A stretch of 64,000 nucleotides of DNA from an uncultured Prevotellaceae bacterium (GCA_900316265.1 ONCH01000012.1:1-64000); one strand, 5' to 3'. Positions 28,744 through 37,341 are shown, counted from the stretch's first letter. Numbers and translations are program-made. Notes: a model not told the origin generated them from the letters alone.

Positions 28744-28830
28744 GGAGAGGTGGCGGAATTGGTAGACGCGCTACTTTGAGGGGGTAGTGTCAATTGCGAC
28801 GTGGGAGTTCGAGTCTCCTCCTCTTCACCA
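28744..28830 (+). tRNA. tRNA-Leu (anticodon GAG), CCA encoded
   Basis: Class II tRNA with acceptor GGAGAGG/CCTCTTC and anticodon arm CTACT-TTGAGGG-GGTAG. The discriminator A is followed directly by genomic CCA, unlike the other tRNAs in this window. Confidence 0.94.
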
Positions 28831-28852
28831 TCAGTTTTCATTTATTGAAAAA

Positions 28853-28907
28853 AGCTCCGTTAGAGCACAGCCTTGCCTCAAGTATGAAGGTGATAACCTT
28901 GGCAAGG
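28853..28907 (+). pseudogene. Decayed tRNA-Gly fragments
   Basis: AGCTCCGTTAGAGCACAGCC matches the D arm and 5' anticodon arm of the neighbouring tRNA-Gly with a 3-base gap and two changes. After 17 unrelated bases, AACCTTGGCAAGG matches its anticodon arm with one change. No acceptor or T arm remains. Confidence 0.6.
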
Positions 28908-28915
28908 AATATTTT

Positions 28916-28988
28916 GCGGAAATAGCTCAGTTGGTAGAGCACAACCTTGCCAAGGTTGGGGTCGCGGGTCCGAGTCCCGTTTTCCGCT
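28916..28988 (+). tRNA. tRNA-Gly (anticodon GCC), copy 2
   Basis: Identical over 73 bases to the copy at 28508, with unrelated flanks. Last tRNA of the cluster. Confidence 0.96.
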
Positions 28989-29079
28989 CTTCTTTGATTT
29001 TTTATTTTGAAAAACAAACACATTCAATGAATTTATACCTTCGTTATTTGCCTTTTTATCAGAAATCGATGATATTGCT

Positions 29080-29520
29080 ATGAATCCTGTGTTGGAGAAA
29101 GATATTCGCGACTATGTAGCCAGCGACGTCTATTATCCTAAGCGTTATAAGATCCGTCCTCGCGTGTACTTTATTATTATCAAGACCGAGGCAACGACGA
29201 TGCAGGATTTCAAGGAGAAGAAAGCCGTTCGTCCTTCTGAACAGGGTGGTAAGACAGCACCCGTGCTGATGTCACTCAACGAACCCCGTTATGGTTGGTA
29301 TGAAGGAGCCATTCTCTTCAAGCGTGTGCAGCAGGTTCCTGGCACTGGAAAGTTCCAGTACCGTGACACCTCATTTGTGGCTCGCGTCAAGGCAGCTTCA
29401 GGTATAGACTGCTACAATCGCATCGTGGCTCACCTTTCTGAGCGCGTGGACCGTCGTAGTCAGTTCCCCTCAGCTAAGGGTAAGAATTTCAAGTTCACAT
29501 TCTTGGGAAGAGCGAAATAA
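29080..29520 (+). CDS. Hypothetical protein upstream of ssb
   Basis: 146 residues, not recognised. It is fairly basic, has no signal peptide and no membrane helix, and ends FKFTFLGRAK. Its middle part (LNEPRYGWYEGAILFKRV, TSFVARVKA) suggests a compact beta-rich fold. The in-frame stop 70 bp upstream leaves the ATG at 29080 as the best start. It precedes ssb by 33 bp in the same direction and may be co-transcribed; related organisms often have mutY at this place, but no mutY motif is visible. A real gene is likely from codon structure and position. Confidence 0.6.
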   Translation: MNPVLEKDIRDYVASDVYYPKRYKIRPRVYFIIIKTEATTMQDFKEKKAVRPSEQGGKTAPVLMSLNEPRYGWYEGAILFKRVQQVPGTGKFQYRDTSFVARVKAASGIDCYNRIVAHLSERVDRRSQFPSAKGKNFKFTFLGRAK

Positions 29521-29553
29521 TTTTCACCATCTACTATTTGCGATTGAGAAACG

Positions 29554-29925
29554 ATGAACAAAGTAATGCTGATAGGTAATGTGGGAGTAGATCCTGAGGT
29601 GCGTTACGTCGAGCAGGGCGTAGCCGTTGCCCGTGTACGTCTGGCAACTACCGAGCGTGGCTACACACTGGCAAATGGAACTCAGGTTCCCGACCGTACC
29701 GATTGGCATACTGTCTTGTTATGGAGAAAACTCGCCGAGATCGTAGAGAAGTATGTTCATAAGGGCGACAAACTGTATGTCGAGGGACGTATACGTTATA
29801 CTACGTGGGACGACAAGCAGGGACAGCGCCATCAGGCTACTGAGATATGGGCTGACAACATGGAACTGCTGACTCCCAAGGCGGCAGCTCCCTCACAGGA
29901 ACCTACGGGTTCTGCCAATATGTAA
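29554..29925 (+). CDS. ssb: Single-stranded DNA-binding protein without acidic C-terminal tip
   Basis: 123-residue OB-fold protein binding ssDNA. Start MNKVMLIGNVGVDPEVRY and the core WHTVLLWRKLAEIVEKYV with GDKLYVEGRIRY are typical. The usual C-terminal DDxPF interaction tip, which recruits repair and replication partners, is not present. The protein ends in a short Pro/Ser/Gln/Gly-rich tail, PSQEPTGSANM. gldE starts 3 bp after its stop. Confidence 0.9.
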   Translation: MNKVMLIGNVGVDPEVRYVEQGVAVARVRLATTERGYTLANGTQVPDRTDWHTVLLWRKLAEIVEKYVHKGDKLYVEGRIRYTTWDDKQGQRHQATEIWADNMELLTPKAAAPSQEPTGSANM

Positions 29926-29928
29926 TTC

Positions 29929-31260
29929 ATGGATTATTTTCTAGAAATACTAAATGAAGTGACCCTGATGACTCCGTCAACAGGGGCTATCATTGCCGGT
30001 TTACTGGCTTGCGGACTGTTGTTCGCTTCAGGTTTTGCCTCTGGTTCGGAAATTGCTTTCTTCTCACTGTCACCAGCCGACTTGAGTGAACTTGACGAGG
30101 AGAAAACGGAGGAAGACCAACATATCAAGCAGTTGCGTGAAGATTCAGAGCGCACATTAGCTACCATCTTGATTACAAACAACTTGGTCAACGTGACCAT
30201 CATCATGCTTTTTGGTTATTTCTTCGACCATACCGTAAATTTCGGACAGGCATGGTGGCTGGAGTTCCTCTGCATTACCGTCTTGCTGACCTTCCTGTTG
30301 TTACTGTTTGGTGAGATTATGCCGAAGGTGTATGCCGGTCAGCAGCCGCTACGCTTCTGTCGTGGAGCAGTGAATGGCATTCTTTTGTGCAGAAAACTGT
30401 TTTATCCCTTCGCCAGCATTGTGGTAAGTTCCGGCAGACTGGCTGATAAGGTGGTGCAGAAGGAGAACCATGTGCTGAGCGTAGATGATTTGGAACAGGC
30501 TTTGGAGCTCACTGACAAGGAAGATATCAAGGACGAACAGCGCATCTTAGAGGGTATTGTGCGCTTTGGCGACGAGACCGCCAAGGAAATCATGACCTCT
30601 CGACAGGATGTGGTAGACCTGGACTTCCGCTCCACCTTTCAGGAAGTCCTGCAATGTATTGTCGAGAATAACTACTCACGTATCCCCGTCTATCAAGACA
30701 ACAGCGACAATATCCGTGGCATCTTGTATATCAAGGACCTATTGCCACATCTGACCAAGGGAGCTTCCTTCCGTTGGCAGTCGTTGATTCGTCCGCCATA
30801 TTTCGTGCCGGAGACCAAGAAGATTGATGATTTGCTGCGAGAGTTCCAGGAGAACAAGGTGCATATTGCCATTGTTGTCGACGAGTTTGGCGGTACCAGT
30901 GGTATTGTCACGCTGGAGGACGTCCTGGAGGAGATTGTCGGTGAGATTAACGACGAGTATGACGAGGACGAGAAGAACTATCAGCGCATCAATTCCAATA
31001 CCTATGTCTTTGAGGGTAAGACGTTGCTGTCAGATTTCTATAAGATTCTGAACCTGGACGATGAGACCTTTGAGGAGGTAGAGGGCGACGCCGATACGAT
31101 TGCCGGTCTGCTGCTCGAAATCAAGGGTGAGTTCCCCAAGCTGCATGAGAAGATTGATTTCCAAAACATCACCTTCGAAATTCAGGAAATGGAGGAGCGC
31201 AGGATATCCAAGGTAAAGGTGGTTGTTCACCAGCCCAGTGACGACGCTCCTACGGCGTAA
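29929..31260 (+). CDS. gldE: GldE-type CNNM/CBS transporter-family protein
   Basis: 443 residues: an N-terminal CNNM (DUF21) membrane domain with about four helices (residues about 20-200), two CBS domains (about 205-345, including RIPVYQDNSDNIRGILYIKD and VDEFGGTSGIVTLEDVLEEIVGEI), and a C-terminal CorC/HlyC domain. The family includes Mg2+/Co2+ efflux proteins. In flavobacteria GldE is required for gliding, but this organism's group does not glide, so ion transport is more likely. Usually next to ssb in this phylum, as here. Confidence 0.9.
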   Translation: MDYFLEILNEVTLMTPSTGAIIAGLLACGLLFASGFASGSEIAFFSLSPADLSELDEEKTEEDQHIKQLREDSERTLATILITNNLVNVTIIMLFGYFFDHTVNFGQAWWLEFLCITVLLTFLLLLFGEIMPKVYAGQQPLRFCRGAVNGILLCRKLFYPFASIVVSSGRLADKVVQKENHVLSVDDLEQALELTDKEDIKDEQRILEGIVRFGDETAKEIMTSRQDVVDLDFRSTFQEVLQCIVENNYSRIPVYQDNSDNIRGILYIKDLLPHLTKGASFRWQSLIRPPYFVPETKKIDDLLREFQENKVHIAIVVDEFGGTSGIVTLEDVLEEIVGEINDEYDEDEKNYQRINSNTYVFEGKTLLSDFYKILNLDDETFEEVEGDADTIAGLLLEIKGEFPKLHEKIDFQNITFEIQEMEERRISKVKVVVHQPSDDAPTA

Positions 31261-31295
31261 GTTTTGATTTGCATGTTTAAATATTAACGAAAACA

Positions 31296-31994
31296 ATGAA
31301 GCATTTAGCACACTATATAACCTTATTTCTCTCTTTGCTGGCCATTCCTTCACACGCACAGGACTATTATGTGCAGTGTGAGGACACGTGTTCTCATATC
31401 CATGGTATCGACCTTAGCCACTATCAGGGAAATGTGTTCTGGGAGACCATTGGCGACAATACCCACATGGCCTATGTCTATTTGAAGGCCACCGAGGGCG
31501 GTGATCGCATCGATGCCACCTTCGAGCGTAACATCTGGATGGCTCATCAGCAGGGGCTGAAGGTAGGCAGTTATCATTTCTACCGTCCGAAGACTGACCA
31601 GTTGAAGCAGTTACGTAACTTCCAGTCTCAGTGTATTCCTGAGGAGCAGGATTTGGTGCCGATGATTGATGTGGAAAGTACGGGTGGGCTTTCTACCGAC
31701 GTGTTCTGCGACTCGCTGTTCTACTTCCTTGACCTTATTGAGGAGGCATACCAGCAGAAACCGCTTATTTATACGGGACGTAATTTCTATAATAAGCACT
31801 TGCAGGGCAAGATTGATGACTACAAGATAATGATTGCCATGTATACGGAGGAAGAGCCGGTGGTTGCTGACAACCGTGAGATTACCATGTGGCAGTATAC
31901 GGGTAAAGGTAGCATATCAGGTATCAGCGGCTATGTCGATAAAAGCCGCTTTATGGGAAACCATAACCTCCGGGAGATACGCTTCCGTCACTGA
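31296..31994 (+). CDS. GH25 lysozyme (muramidase), exported
   Basis: 232 residues with a signal peptide (MKHLAHYITLFLSLLAIPSHA). GH25 features are GIDLSHYQG with the catalytic-site Asp, KATEGG, MIDVEST with the Asp-x-Glu pair, and WQYTGKG near the C terminus. It cleaves the MurNAc-GlcNAc bond of peptidoglycan, either in self-remodelling or against competitors. It starts 35 bp after gldE. A 4'-phosphopantetheinyl transferase gene, often found next to gldE in relatives, is not at this position. Confidence 0.9.
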   Translation: MKHLAHYITLFLSLLAIPSHAQDYYVQCEDTCSHIHGIDLSHYQGNVFWETIGDNTHMAYVYLKATEGGDRIDATFERNIWMAHQQGLKVGSYHFYRPKTDQLKQLRNFQSQCIPEEQDLVPMIDVESTGGLSTDVFCDSLFYFLDLIEEAYQQKPLIYTGRNFYNKHLQGKIDDYKIMIAMYTEEEPVVADNREITMWQYTGKGSISGISGYVDKSRFMGNHNLREIRFRH

Positions 31995-32011
31995 TAAGCA
32001 AGTCTCTGAAG

Positions 32012-32440
32012 CTATTTGTTTTCTTCATAGGAGGCCAGCACAGCATCTCCTTTCTTTCCCAGACACTTACAGTAGTCTCTGATTTCTGCATCCGTCTGTT
32101 CGTCGGTGAATCCTAAGTTGCGGGAGATATTCCTTAATGCCTCTATCTCTTGTGGATAGCAGACCTTATCGGTAGCCATTACCTCGATGAGACGGCGCAG
32201 GTATTTACTTTTCTCTACCAGACTGGTGGGGTAGTTGTCCTTGATTTTCTCAGGGTTCATCTTAAACAACTTCTGCAACTTGTCGATGTCGATGCCTTCC
32301 TGGCGGCAGATATTCAGGATGATACCATTCTCGTCGAGTGAGTAGTTGCTGTCAGATGCACTGATAATGATGAGGTCGCGAAGCCTTGTGAGATCAGGGT
32401 CGTTGCTGAGGTCACGTTTGAAAAGATCGAATAGTCCCAT
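32012..32440 (-). CDS. TerB-like helical protein
   Basis: 142-residue all-helical cytoplasmic protein. The segment LIEVMATDKVCYPQEIEALRNI resembles the metal-binding-type helix pair of TerB domains, and the N terminus MGLFDLFKR is a short amphipathic helix. The assignment is by pattern only. It is downstream of the gene below with a 52-bp spacer that is almost entirely a 7-bp tandem array, and it is convergent with the GH25 gene with a 17-bp gap. Confidence 0.5.
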   Translation of the reverse strand: MGLFDLFKRDLSNDPDLTRLRDLIIISASDSNYSLDENGIILNICRQEGIDIDKLQKLFKMNPEKIKDNYPTSLVEKSKYLRRLIEVMATDKVCYPQEIEALRNISRNLGFTDEQTDAEIRDYCKCLGKKGDAVLASYEENK

Positions 32441-32449
32441 GTTTGTATA

Positions 32450-32491
32450 GTTTAGAGTTTAAAGTTTAGAGTTTAAAGTTTAGAGTTTAAC
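32450..32491. repeat. Six-unit 7-bp tandem array
   Basis: Alternating units GTTTAGA, GTTTAAA, GTTTAGA, GTTTAAA, GTTTAGA, GTTTAAC, the longest array in the window. It fills the spacer between two minus-strand genes and abuts the stop codon of the upstream gene (32493-32495). Confidence 0.9.
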
Positions 32492-32492
32492 G

Positions 32493-33287
32493 TTATTCTT
32501 CGATATGTGACATAGAGTGCGCAAAGTTGCGCATAAAGTTAGTAACAGCTTCTGTAGGATAGTAGCGCATGTAGCGTGCAGACTGCTTGACGTGCCACAT
32601 CATAGCACGCGAGTCACTGGTACGCACGAAGATACTCTGACCTTGAGTGAAGTACCAGTCGGCAGCATTCTTCTCTGTCAGTTGGAAGATATCGTCCACT
32701 GCTTTTCGTGTCTTCTTATCAACTGCTGCGTCGGTAAAGCGTATCTCCTGTTCGGTAAAGTCGAACAGCTCCATGAGCATCGACCCCTCCAGACGTGCCA
32801 TGTGTCCCATCTCCAAACGACGTATCCACGTTTTCAGAACCTCATATTCAATGGTATCTTTTGTGGTACGCAGATAGATGCCCAGCATGATGAGTTGACG
32901 GAGGCTAATGCCCTGCGTTATGATATTGCGAGCAATATGGATGAGTCGTAGCAGCAGGTTGAACGTCGGGTCTTCAGAACCAGACTCCTCAGCAAGCTGT
33001 TGCAGCTTGCGGTTAAGCATGGGATTTGTCAGCTCTTCTGGCCCTTGCTCTTCCCTTGTTGATGTTTGGTCATCCTCAAAATGCTGGCGTAGGGAGGGCG
33101 GAATCTGTAAGAAGAAGTCGTCCTGACAGCGGCGGATACCATTCCTAATCCAGGGTGTAACACCATGAATCTGGGATATCTGGTAGAGCCTGTTCCATTT
33201 CCAATGCGACATGGGCTCTATGGGCTCCGTCTTGCCAAAGGCTCCACAGCGGAGCAGGCGTAGGAAGTTGCGCTGTATGATGTCCAT
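32493..33287 (-). CDS. Hypothetical protein, possibly degenerate nucleotidyltransferase family
   Basis: 264 residues, no signal peptide. The N terminus (IQRNFLRLLRCGAFG, then WNRLYQISQIHGVTPWIRNGI) and the stretch RLIHIARNIITQGISLRQLIMLG resemble the helical parts of the uncharacterised NTP_transf_5 family, but the catalytic GS-x-D-x-D core between them is not present. So it is either a degenerate member or a different protein with similar helices. It is separated from nhaC by 9 bp and probably co-transcribed with it. Confidence 0.5.
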   Translation of the reverse strand: MDIIQRNFLRLLRCGAFGKTEPIEPMSHWKWNRLYQISQIHGVTPWIRNGIRRCQDDFFLQIPPSLRQHFEDDQTSTREEQGPEELTNPMLNRKLQQLAEESGSEDPTFNLLLRLIHIARNIITQGISLRQLIMLGIYLRTTKDTIEYEVLKTWIRRLEMGHMARLEGSMLMELFDFTEQEIRFTDAAVDKKTRKAVDDIFQLTEKNAADWYFTQGQSIFVRTSDSRAMMWHVKQSARYMRYYPTEAVTNFMRNFAHSMSHIEE

Positions 33288-33296
33288 CGTATATCT

Positions 33297-34571
33297 TTAT
33301 GAATAGCGTTTCGGATACCTTAATAATATAGAGAGTATGGCAGCGATACCAATAGCCAACGGATAGTAGAGGTATGGCAGGATGCTGATAGGATTCAGTT
33401 GTGCCAGACCTGCTGCCATGAGTATCTGTGCACCGTAAGGGATGAGTCCCTGCATAGCGCAAGAGAATGTGTCGAGAATTGATGCGCACTTACGGTTATC
33501 GACGCCGAATCGGTCGGCTATCTGTTTGGCAATGCCACCCACGGTGATGATGGCCACCGTGTTGTTGGCCGTACAAAGATTAACAAATGATACCAGTCCT
33601 GCTACCGTCATCTCTGCGCCACGTTTAGTGGACACATGGCGTGTCAGTCGCTGGATGATGAAGTCGATGCCGCCATTATGCTTGATAATCTCCAGGAGTC
33701 CTCCTGCCATCATGGTGATAATAATCAGCTCGCCCATGCCGATGATGCCGTCGCCCATAGCGCCGAACCATCCGTAAATGTCGAACGAACCGTCAAGCAC
33801 ACCAATAACACCCGTCAAGATGATACCCAGTGAGAGTACTGCCATAACGTTCATGCCCATGATGGCGGTAATTAGTACGATGAGGTAGGGGATGACTTTG
33901 AAAACCGAAACGTCGCCAACACTGTGGGGCGACGTGATGCCTTGTCCCATATATAGGTATATTCCCAGTATCAGCACTGCTGCAGGTATCACAATGAAGG
34001 AGTTGACGCGGAACTTGTCACTCAGCTTACAGCCCTGTGTGGAGGTGGCGGCAATGGTGGTGTCGGAGATGAACGACAGGTTGTCGCCAAAGAACGAACC
34101 ACCCACGACGACGGCTGTCATCAAGGGGATACTGGTACCTGTCTGTTGTGCGACGCCAGCAGCGATGGGCGTCAGCGCTACGATGGTACCTACGCTGGTT
34201 CCCACACTGACAGAGACAAAACAGGCGGCAAGGAACAGTCCTGCCAAGAGCATATTGCCAGGCAATAATGTCAGTGCCAGATTGACGGTGGCATCGATAG
34301 CTCCCATCACTTTGGCTGTATGGGCAAAAGCTCCTGCCAAAATGAAGATCCAAATCATCAGCATCATCTGTCCCTTGGCAGCACCACGACTATAGATGTC
34401 GATGCGCTCACGCAAAGGGATATTACCACTTATCAAGACAGCATACATCGATGCGGCCATGAAAGCCACGGTGATAGGCACTTTGTAAAAGTCACGAGCA
34501 ATGATACTCGTGACAAAATACAAAATGACGAACACCGCTAACGGTGATAATGCGATAATCCCTTTCTTCAT
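33297..34571 (-). CDS. nhaC: NhaC-family Na+/H+ antiporter
   Basis: 424-residue polytopic inner-membrane protein with about ten helices. Characteristic glycine/serine-rich segments are SVSVGTSVGTIVALTPIA and GGSFFGDNLSFISDTTIAA, containing the conserved Asp residues of NhaC proteins. It lies 33 bp downstream of uxaA in the same direction as the hexuronate genes, so it may handle Na+ brought in with uronates or simply ride on the operon. An 8-bp repeat array sits in the spacer to uxaA. Confidence 0.85.
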   Translation of the reverse strand: MKKGIIALSPLAVFVILYFVTSIIARDFYKVPITVAFMAASMYAVLISGNIPLRERIDIYSRGAAKGQMMLMIWIFILAGAFAHTAKVMGAIDATVNLALTLLPGNMLLAGLFLAACFVSVSVGTSVGTIVALTPIAAGVAQQTGTSIPLMTAVVVGGSFFGDNLSFISDTTIAATSTQGCKLSDKFRVNSFIVIPAAVLILGIYLYMGQGITSPHSVGDVSVFKVIPYLIVLITAIMGMNVMAVLSLGIILTGVIGVLDGSFDIYGWFGAMGDGIIGMGELIIITMMAGGLLEIIKHNGGIDFIIQRLTRHVSTKRGAEMTVAGLVSFVNLCTANNTVAIITVGGIAKQIADRFGVDNRKCASILDTFSCAMQGLIPYGAQILMAAGLAQLNPISILPYLYYPLAIGIAAILSILLRYPKRYS

Positions 34572-34578
34572 CCTTTTT

Positions 34579-34618
34579 CGTTATTACGTAATAACGGGAT
34601 AACGTTATAACGTAACTC
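34579..34618. repeat. 8-bp-period tandem array over the uxaA stop codon
   Basis: Units CGTTATTA, CGTAATAA, CGGGATAA, CGTTATAA, CGTAACTC in direct succession. The uxaA stop codon (34605-34607, minus strand) lies inside the fourth unit, so the last codons of UxaA are repeat-derived. Confidence 0.8.
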
Positions 34619-36101
34619 CGTTTTTGAATATGGATATTTCACGATAGCCGTTCTCCTCGTTGCGGGCAGGCTCGCCACTGGCTACAGCTAACACCTTGTC
34701 GATGAACTCAGGAACGAGCTCCTGCATGGTGCGGCCCTCGACAAGCTGACCTGCAGAGAAGTCAACCCAGTGGGGCTTGTTCTTAGCCAGCGTGGGATTG
34801 GTAGCAATCTTCATGGTGGGGACAAAAGTGCCGAAAGGTGTGCCGCGACCTGTAGTGAACAGTACGATATGACAACCTGCAGAAGCCAACGCTGTCGATG
34901 CTACTAAGTCGTTGCCTGGTGCTGACAACAGGTTCAGACCCGTATGCTCCAGACGGTCACCGTACTCCATCACACCACTGACGGGAGCCTTGCCGCACTT
35001 CTGGGTGCAGCCCAACGCTTTGTCTTCGAGTGTGGAGATACCACCAGCCTTGTTGCCTGGACTGGGGTTCTCACCAACGGGTTCTCCGTGAGAGAGGAAG
35101 TAGTTCTTGAAATTGTTGATCATAGAGACCGTCTTGTCGAACAGCTCTGGTGTCTCACAACGGTTCATGAGAATGGTCTCTGCGCCAAACATCTCAGGAA
35201 CCTCGGTCAGGATGCTCGTGCCACCCTGAGCTACCAACCAGTCGGAGAACTCGCCGACTAATGGATTGGCGGTGATACCAGAGAAACCGTCAGAACCACC
35301 ACATTTCAGACCTACACGTAATTTGCTGACACTGACTTCTTCACGCTTATCCTGTTTAGCCTTGGCATAGAGGTCGCGGAGGATGGCCATGCCAGCTTCC
35401 ATCTCGTCGCCTTCTACGCGCTGGGTAACCAATAGCTTGATGCGGTCTTTATCGTAGTCGCCGAGCATCGCCATGAAGTCTTCCGGTTGGTTGTTCTCGC
35501 AGCCCAGACTGAGCACCAGTACACCACCAGCATTGGGGTGCAGACAGATGTCGCGCAACACCTTGCGGGTGTTCTCGTGGTCTTCGGAAAGCTGTGAACA
35601 ACCATAATTATGATGCCATGTCCAGATAGCATCAATATCTTTCATACCGGTCTCTTTGCGTAGCTGCTCAGCGAGTCGTTCAGCGATGCCGTTCACACAG
35701 CCTACGGTAGGTACAATCCATATCTCGTTGCGTACACCGACATCCCCATTCTTACGAACATATCCCTTAAAGGTTCGCTTTTCATCTTTAATATTAAGCG
35801 GCTGGTTTACAGGGTTATATGTGTATTCCAACGTTCCACTGAGATTGGTCTTGAGGTTATTCTCATTGACCCAGTCACCAGCCTTTAAGTCCTGACGGGC
35901 ATGTCCGATAGGGTAGCCATACTTCACGATGTCTTCACCTTCTTTAGCGTCCTTGATAAGTACCTTGTGACCGGCTGGCGTGTCTTGATTGACGATGATT
36001 TGTTTGCCGTCAACGTCAATGATGTCGCCCTTCTTTTTGGGGGCCAGACAAACAACGACTGAGTCGGCAGGATTGATTTTTAAAAATGTAGCTTGTTCCA
36101 T
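34605..36101 (-). CDS. uxaA: Altronate dehydratase
   Basis: 498 residues, cytoplasmic. It dehydrates D-altronate to 2-keto-3-deoxygluconate in galacturonate breakdown. The N-terminal SAF-like domain (to about residue 100) and the large dehydratase domain are both present, with TVGCVNGIAERLA, LSLGCENNQPEDF, KCGGSDGFSGITANP and ALGCTQKCGKAPV typical of the family. The ATG at 36101 gives the usual start MEQATFLKI. It is downstream of the LacI regulator by 31 bp and likely on the same transcript. The product feeds kdgK and kdgA on the other strand. No uxaB or uxaC gene is in the window. Confidence 0.93.
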   Translation of the reverse strand: MEQATFLKINPADSVVVCLAPKKKGDIIDVDGKQIIVNQDTPAGHKVLIKDAKEGEDIVKYGYPIGHARQDLKAGDWVNENNLKTNLSGTLEYTYNPVNQPLNIKDEKRTFKGYVRKNGDVGVRNEIWIVPTVGCVNGIAERLAEQLRKETGMKDIDAIWTWHHNYGCSQLSEDHENTRKVLRDICLHPNAGGVLVLSLGCENNQPEDFMAMLGDYDKDRIKLLVTQRVEGDEMEAGMAILRDLYAKAKQDKREEVSVSKLRVGLKCGGSDGFSGITANPLVGEFSDWLVAQGGTSILTEVPEMFGAETILMNRCETPELFDKTVSMINNFKNYFLSHGEPVGENPSPGNKAGGISTLEDKALGCTQKCGKAPVSGVMEYGDRLEHTGLNLLSAPGNDLVASTALASAGCHIVLFTTGRGTPFGTFVPTMKIATNPTLAKNKPHWVDFSAGQLVEGRTMQELVPEFIDKVLAVASGEPARNEENGYREISIFKNGVTL

Positions 36102-36132
36102 AATGATTTGTTTGTTTTTAGTATTTGTTGTT

Positions 36133-37203
36133 TTATCCAATATTTTTGCGACGATAGAAATCAATATTCTCCTTGGTAAGCAATTCGATGGGCATGTAGT
36201 TCACTGGATCCACCTCTTTCTTCAGAATGATAGCATTGAAGAGTGTATCGATGCAAGCATAACCCTGCATGAAGGCATGCTGGGCTATCAAGAACGAGAT
36301 GCTGCCCTGACGTACGCATTCCGCATTCTTGGGTACCATATCGTAGCCCATAATCTGGATGTTGCGACGGTTGCTTCTCAACAGGTATTCACCAACTAAG
36401 TGTGCCTTGGAGTTGAACGTGATACAATTGTGCACCAATGGATGCTCTTCGAAGAACTTTTTCAGGATAGCATCGTAGCTCTCACGTTTCTCATCAAGTG
36501 ACAGGTTGACCTCATGGATGGTGACGTTAGGGTAGTGGTCGTGCATGTAATGGCGGAAGCCCGTCTCACGGTTCTCCTGCTGTTTAGAGGCCACATTCCC
36601 ATTTCTCATTTGTTTCATCAGCATAATCTCCTTCTCCTTGGAAGCGATAATCATCAGCATGCGGGCCGCAAAGAAACCGCTGGAGAATGAATCCTGTCCG
36701 AAGAAAGCCAATGGACGAAGGTCGGGCATGTAGGAGTCGAGCAGGATAAAGGGTATTCCCTGTTCATGCATGATATCAGTGTATTTTCTCGTGATATCCA
36801 ACTGGGAAGGTACGACGATGACTCCGTCAGGTTGCTGTCTGAGTACCTCTGTCATGGTCTTTGCAAAGGTACTGGTGTCGAAACGGTTATAATACGCCAC
36901 CTTATAAGATACGCGAAAGACGCGAAGACGGTCACAGGCTGTGCTTGCACCTTCTTCTATCTCTTCCCAATAGGCTTCTGACTCGTGCTTAGGAAGTACC
37001 ATGAAGAAGTTGTACGACTTGTTATAAGCCAGTGCAGAGGCATACATATTGGGTTTGTAGTCCATCTCCTCCAGGGCCTTCTTGACCTTTTCCAGCGCCT
37101 TAGGAGACACGTTGGGGCGCTCGTGGAGCACACGATCCACGGTACCTACACTAACGCCTGCGCGTTCTGCGATATCCTTGATTCTAATCTTAGCAGTATC
37201 CAT
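36133..37203 (-). CDS. LacI-family regulator of hexuronate genes
   Basis: 356 residues. The N-terminal helix-turn-helix is IKDIAERAGVSVGTVDRVL with a hinge helix region up to about residue 60, followed by a periplasmic-binding-protein-like sugar-binding domain to the C terminus. It lies between uxaA and kdgK, divergent from kdgK, and a palindromic operator of the LacI type lies in the spacer, so it probably senses an intermediate or uronate and represses both transcripts. The predicted start codon is only 8 bases from the -7 element, implying an almost leaderless message. Confidence 0.9.
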   Translation of the reverse strand: MDTAKIRIKDIAERAGVSVGTVDRVLHERPNVSPKALEKVKKALEEMDYKPNMYASALAYNKSYNFFMVLPKHESEAYWEEIEEGASTACDRLRVFRVSYKVAYYNRFDTSTFAKTMTEVLRQQPDGVIVVPSQLDITRKYTDIMHEQGIPFILLDSYMPDLRPLAFFGQDSFSSGFFAARMLMIIASKEKEIMLMKQMRNGNVASKQQENRETGFRHYMHDHYPNVTIHEVNLSLDEKRESYDAILKKFFEEHPLVHNCITFNSKAHLVGEYLLRSNRRNIQIMGYDMVPKNAECVRQGSISFLIAQHAFMQGYACIDTLFNAIILKKEVDPVNYMPIELLTKENIDFYRRKNIG

Positions 37204-37211
37204 AATTTCTG

Positions 37212-37219
37212 CAAAGGTA
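37212..37219 (-). promoter_or_regulatory. -7 promoter element for the LacI regulator
   Basis: TACCTTTG on the minus strand, only 8 bases from the ATG at 37203. With the spacing calibrated on rnpB, transcription would start 1-3 bases before the start codon. Confidence 0.6.
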
Positions 37220-37267
37220 ATGAAAAAAAACGATACACCGAAGAATTATTGTAGTTTTTTCTTTGCG

Positions 37268-37279
37268 GTAAACGTTTAC
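37268..37279. promoter_or_regulatory. LacI-type operator palindrome
   Basis: GTAAACGTTTAC is a perfect 12-bp palindrome with the central CG step typical of LacI-family sites. It lies 54 bp upstream of the kdgK -7 element and 48 bp from the regulator's own -7 element, so it could serve both. Confidence 0.75.
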
Positions 37280-37310
37280 GGTTGTTTTTGTAATATTTTT
37301 GCTTGAATTC

Positions 37311-37341
37311 TTTGTCAATCGAAAAATATATCGTATCTTTG
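37311..37341 (+). promoter_or_regulatory. Promoter of kdgK-kdgA
   Basis: TTTG at 37311-37314, a 19-base spacer and TATCTTTG at 37334-37341. The start codon of kdgK is 45 bases downstream. Confidence 0.72.

Noticed and set aside
28350..28841. Minus-strand frame with a Thr/Ser-rich product over the tRNA cluster
   Set aside because: This is the usual artefact of reading tRNA genes backwards. Three tRNA genes occupy the interval.
32450..32491. CRISPR-like repeat
   Set aside because: The units are 7 bp with no spacers, so it is a simple tandem array.
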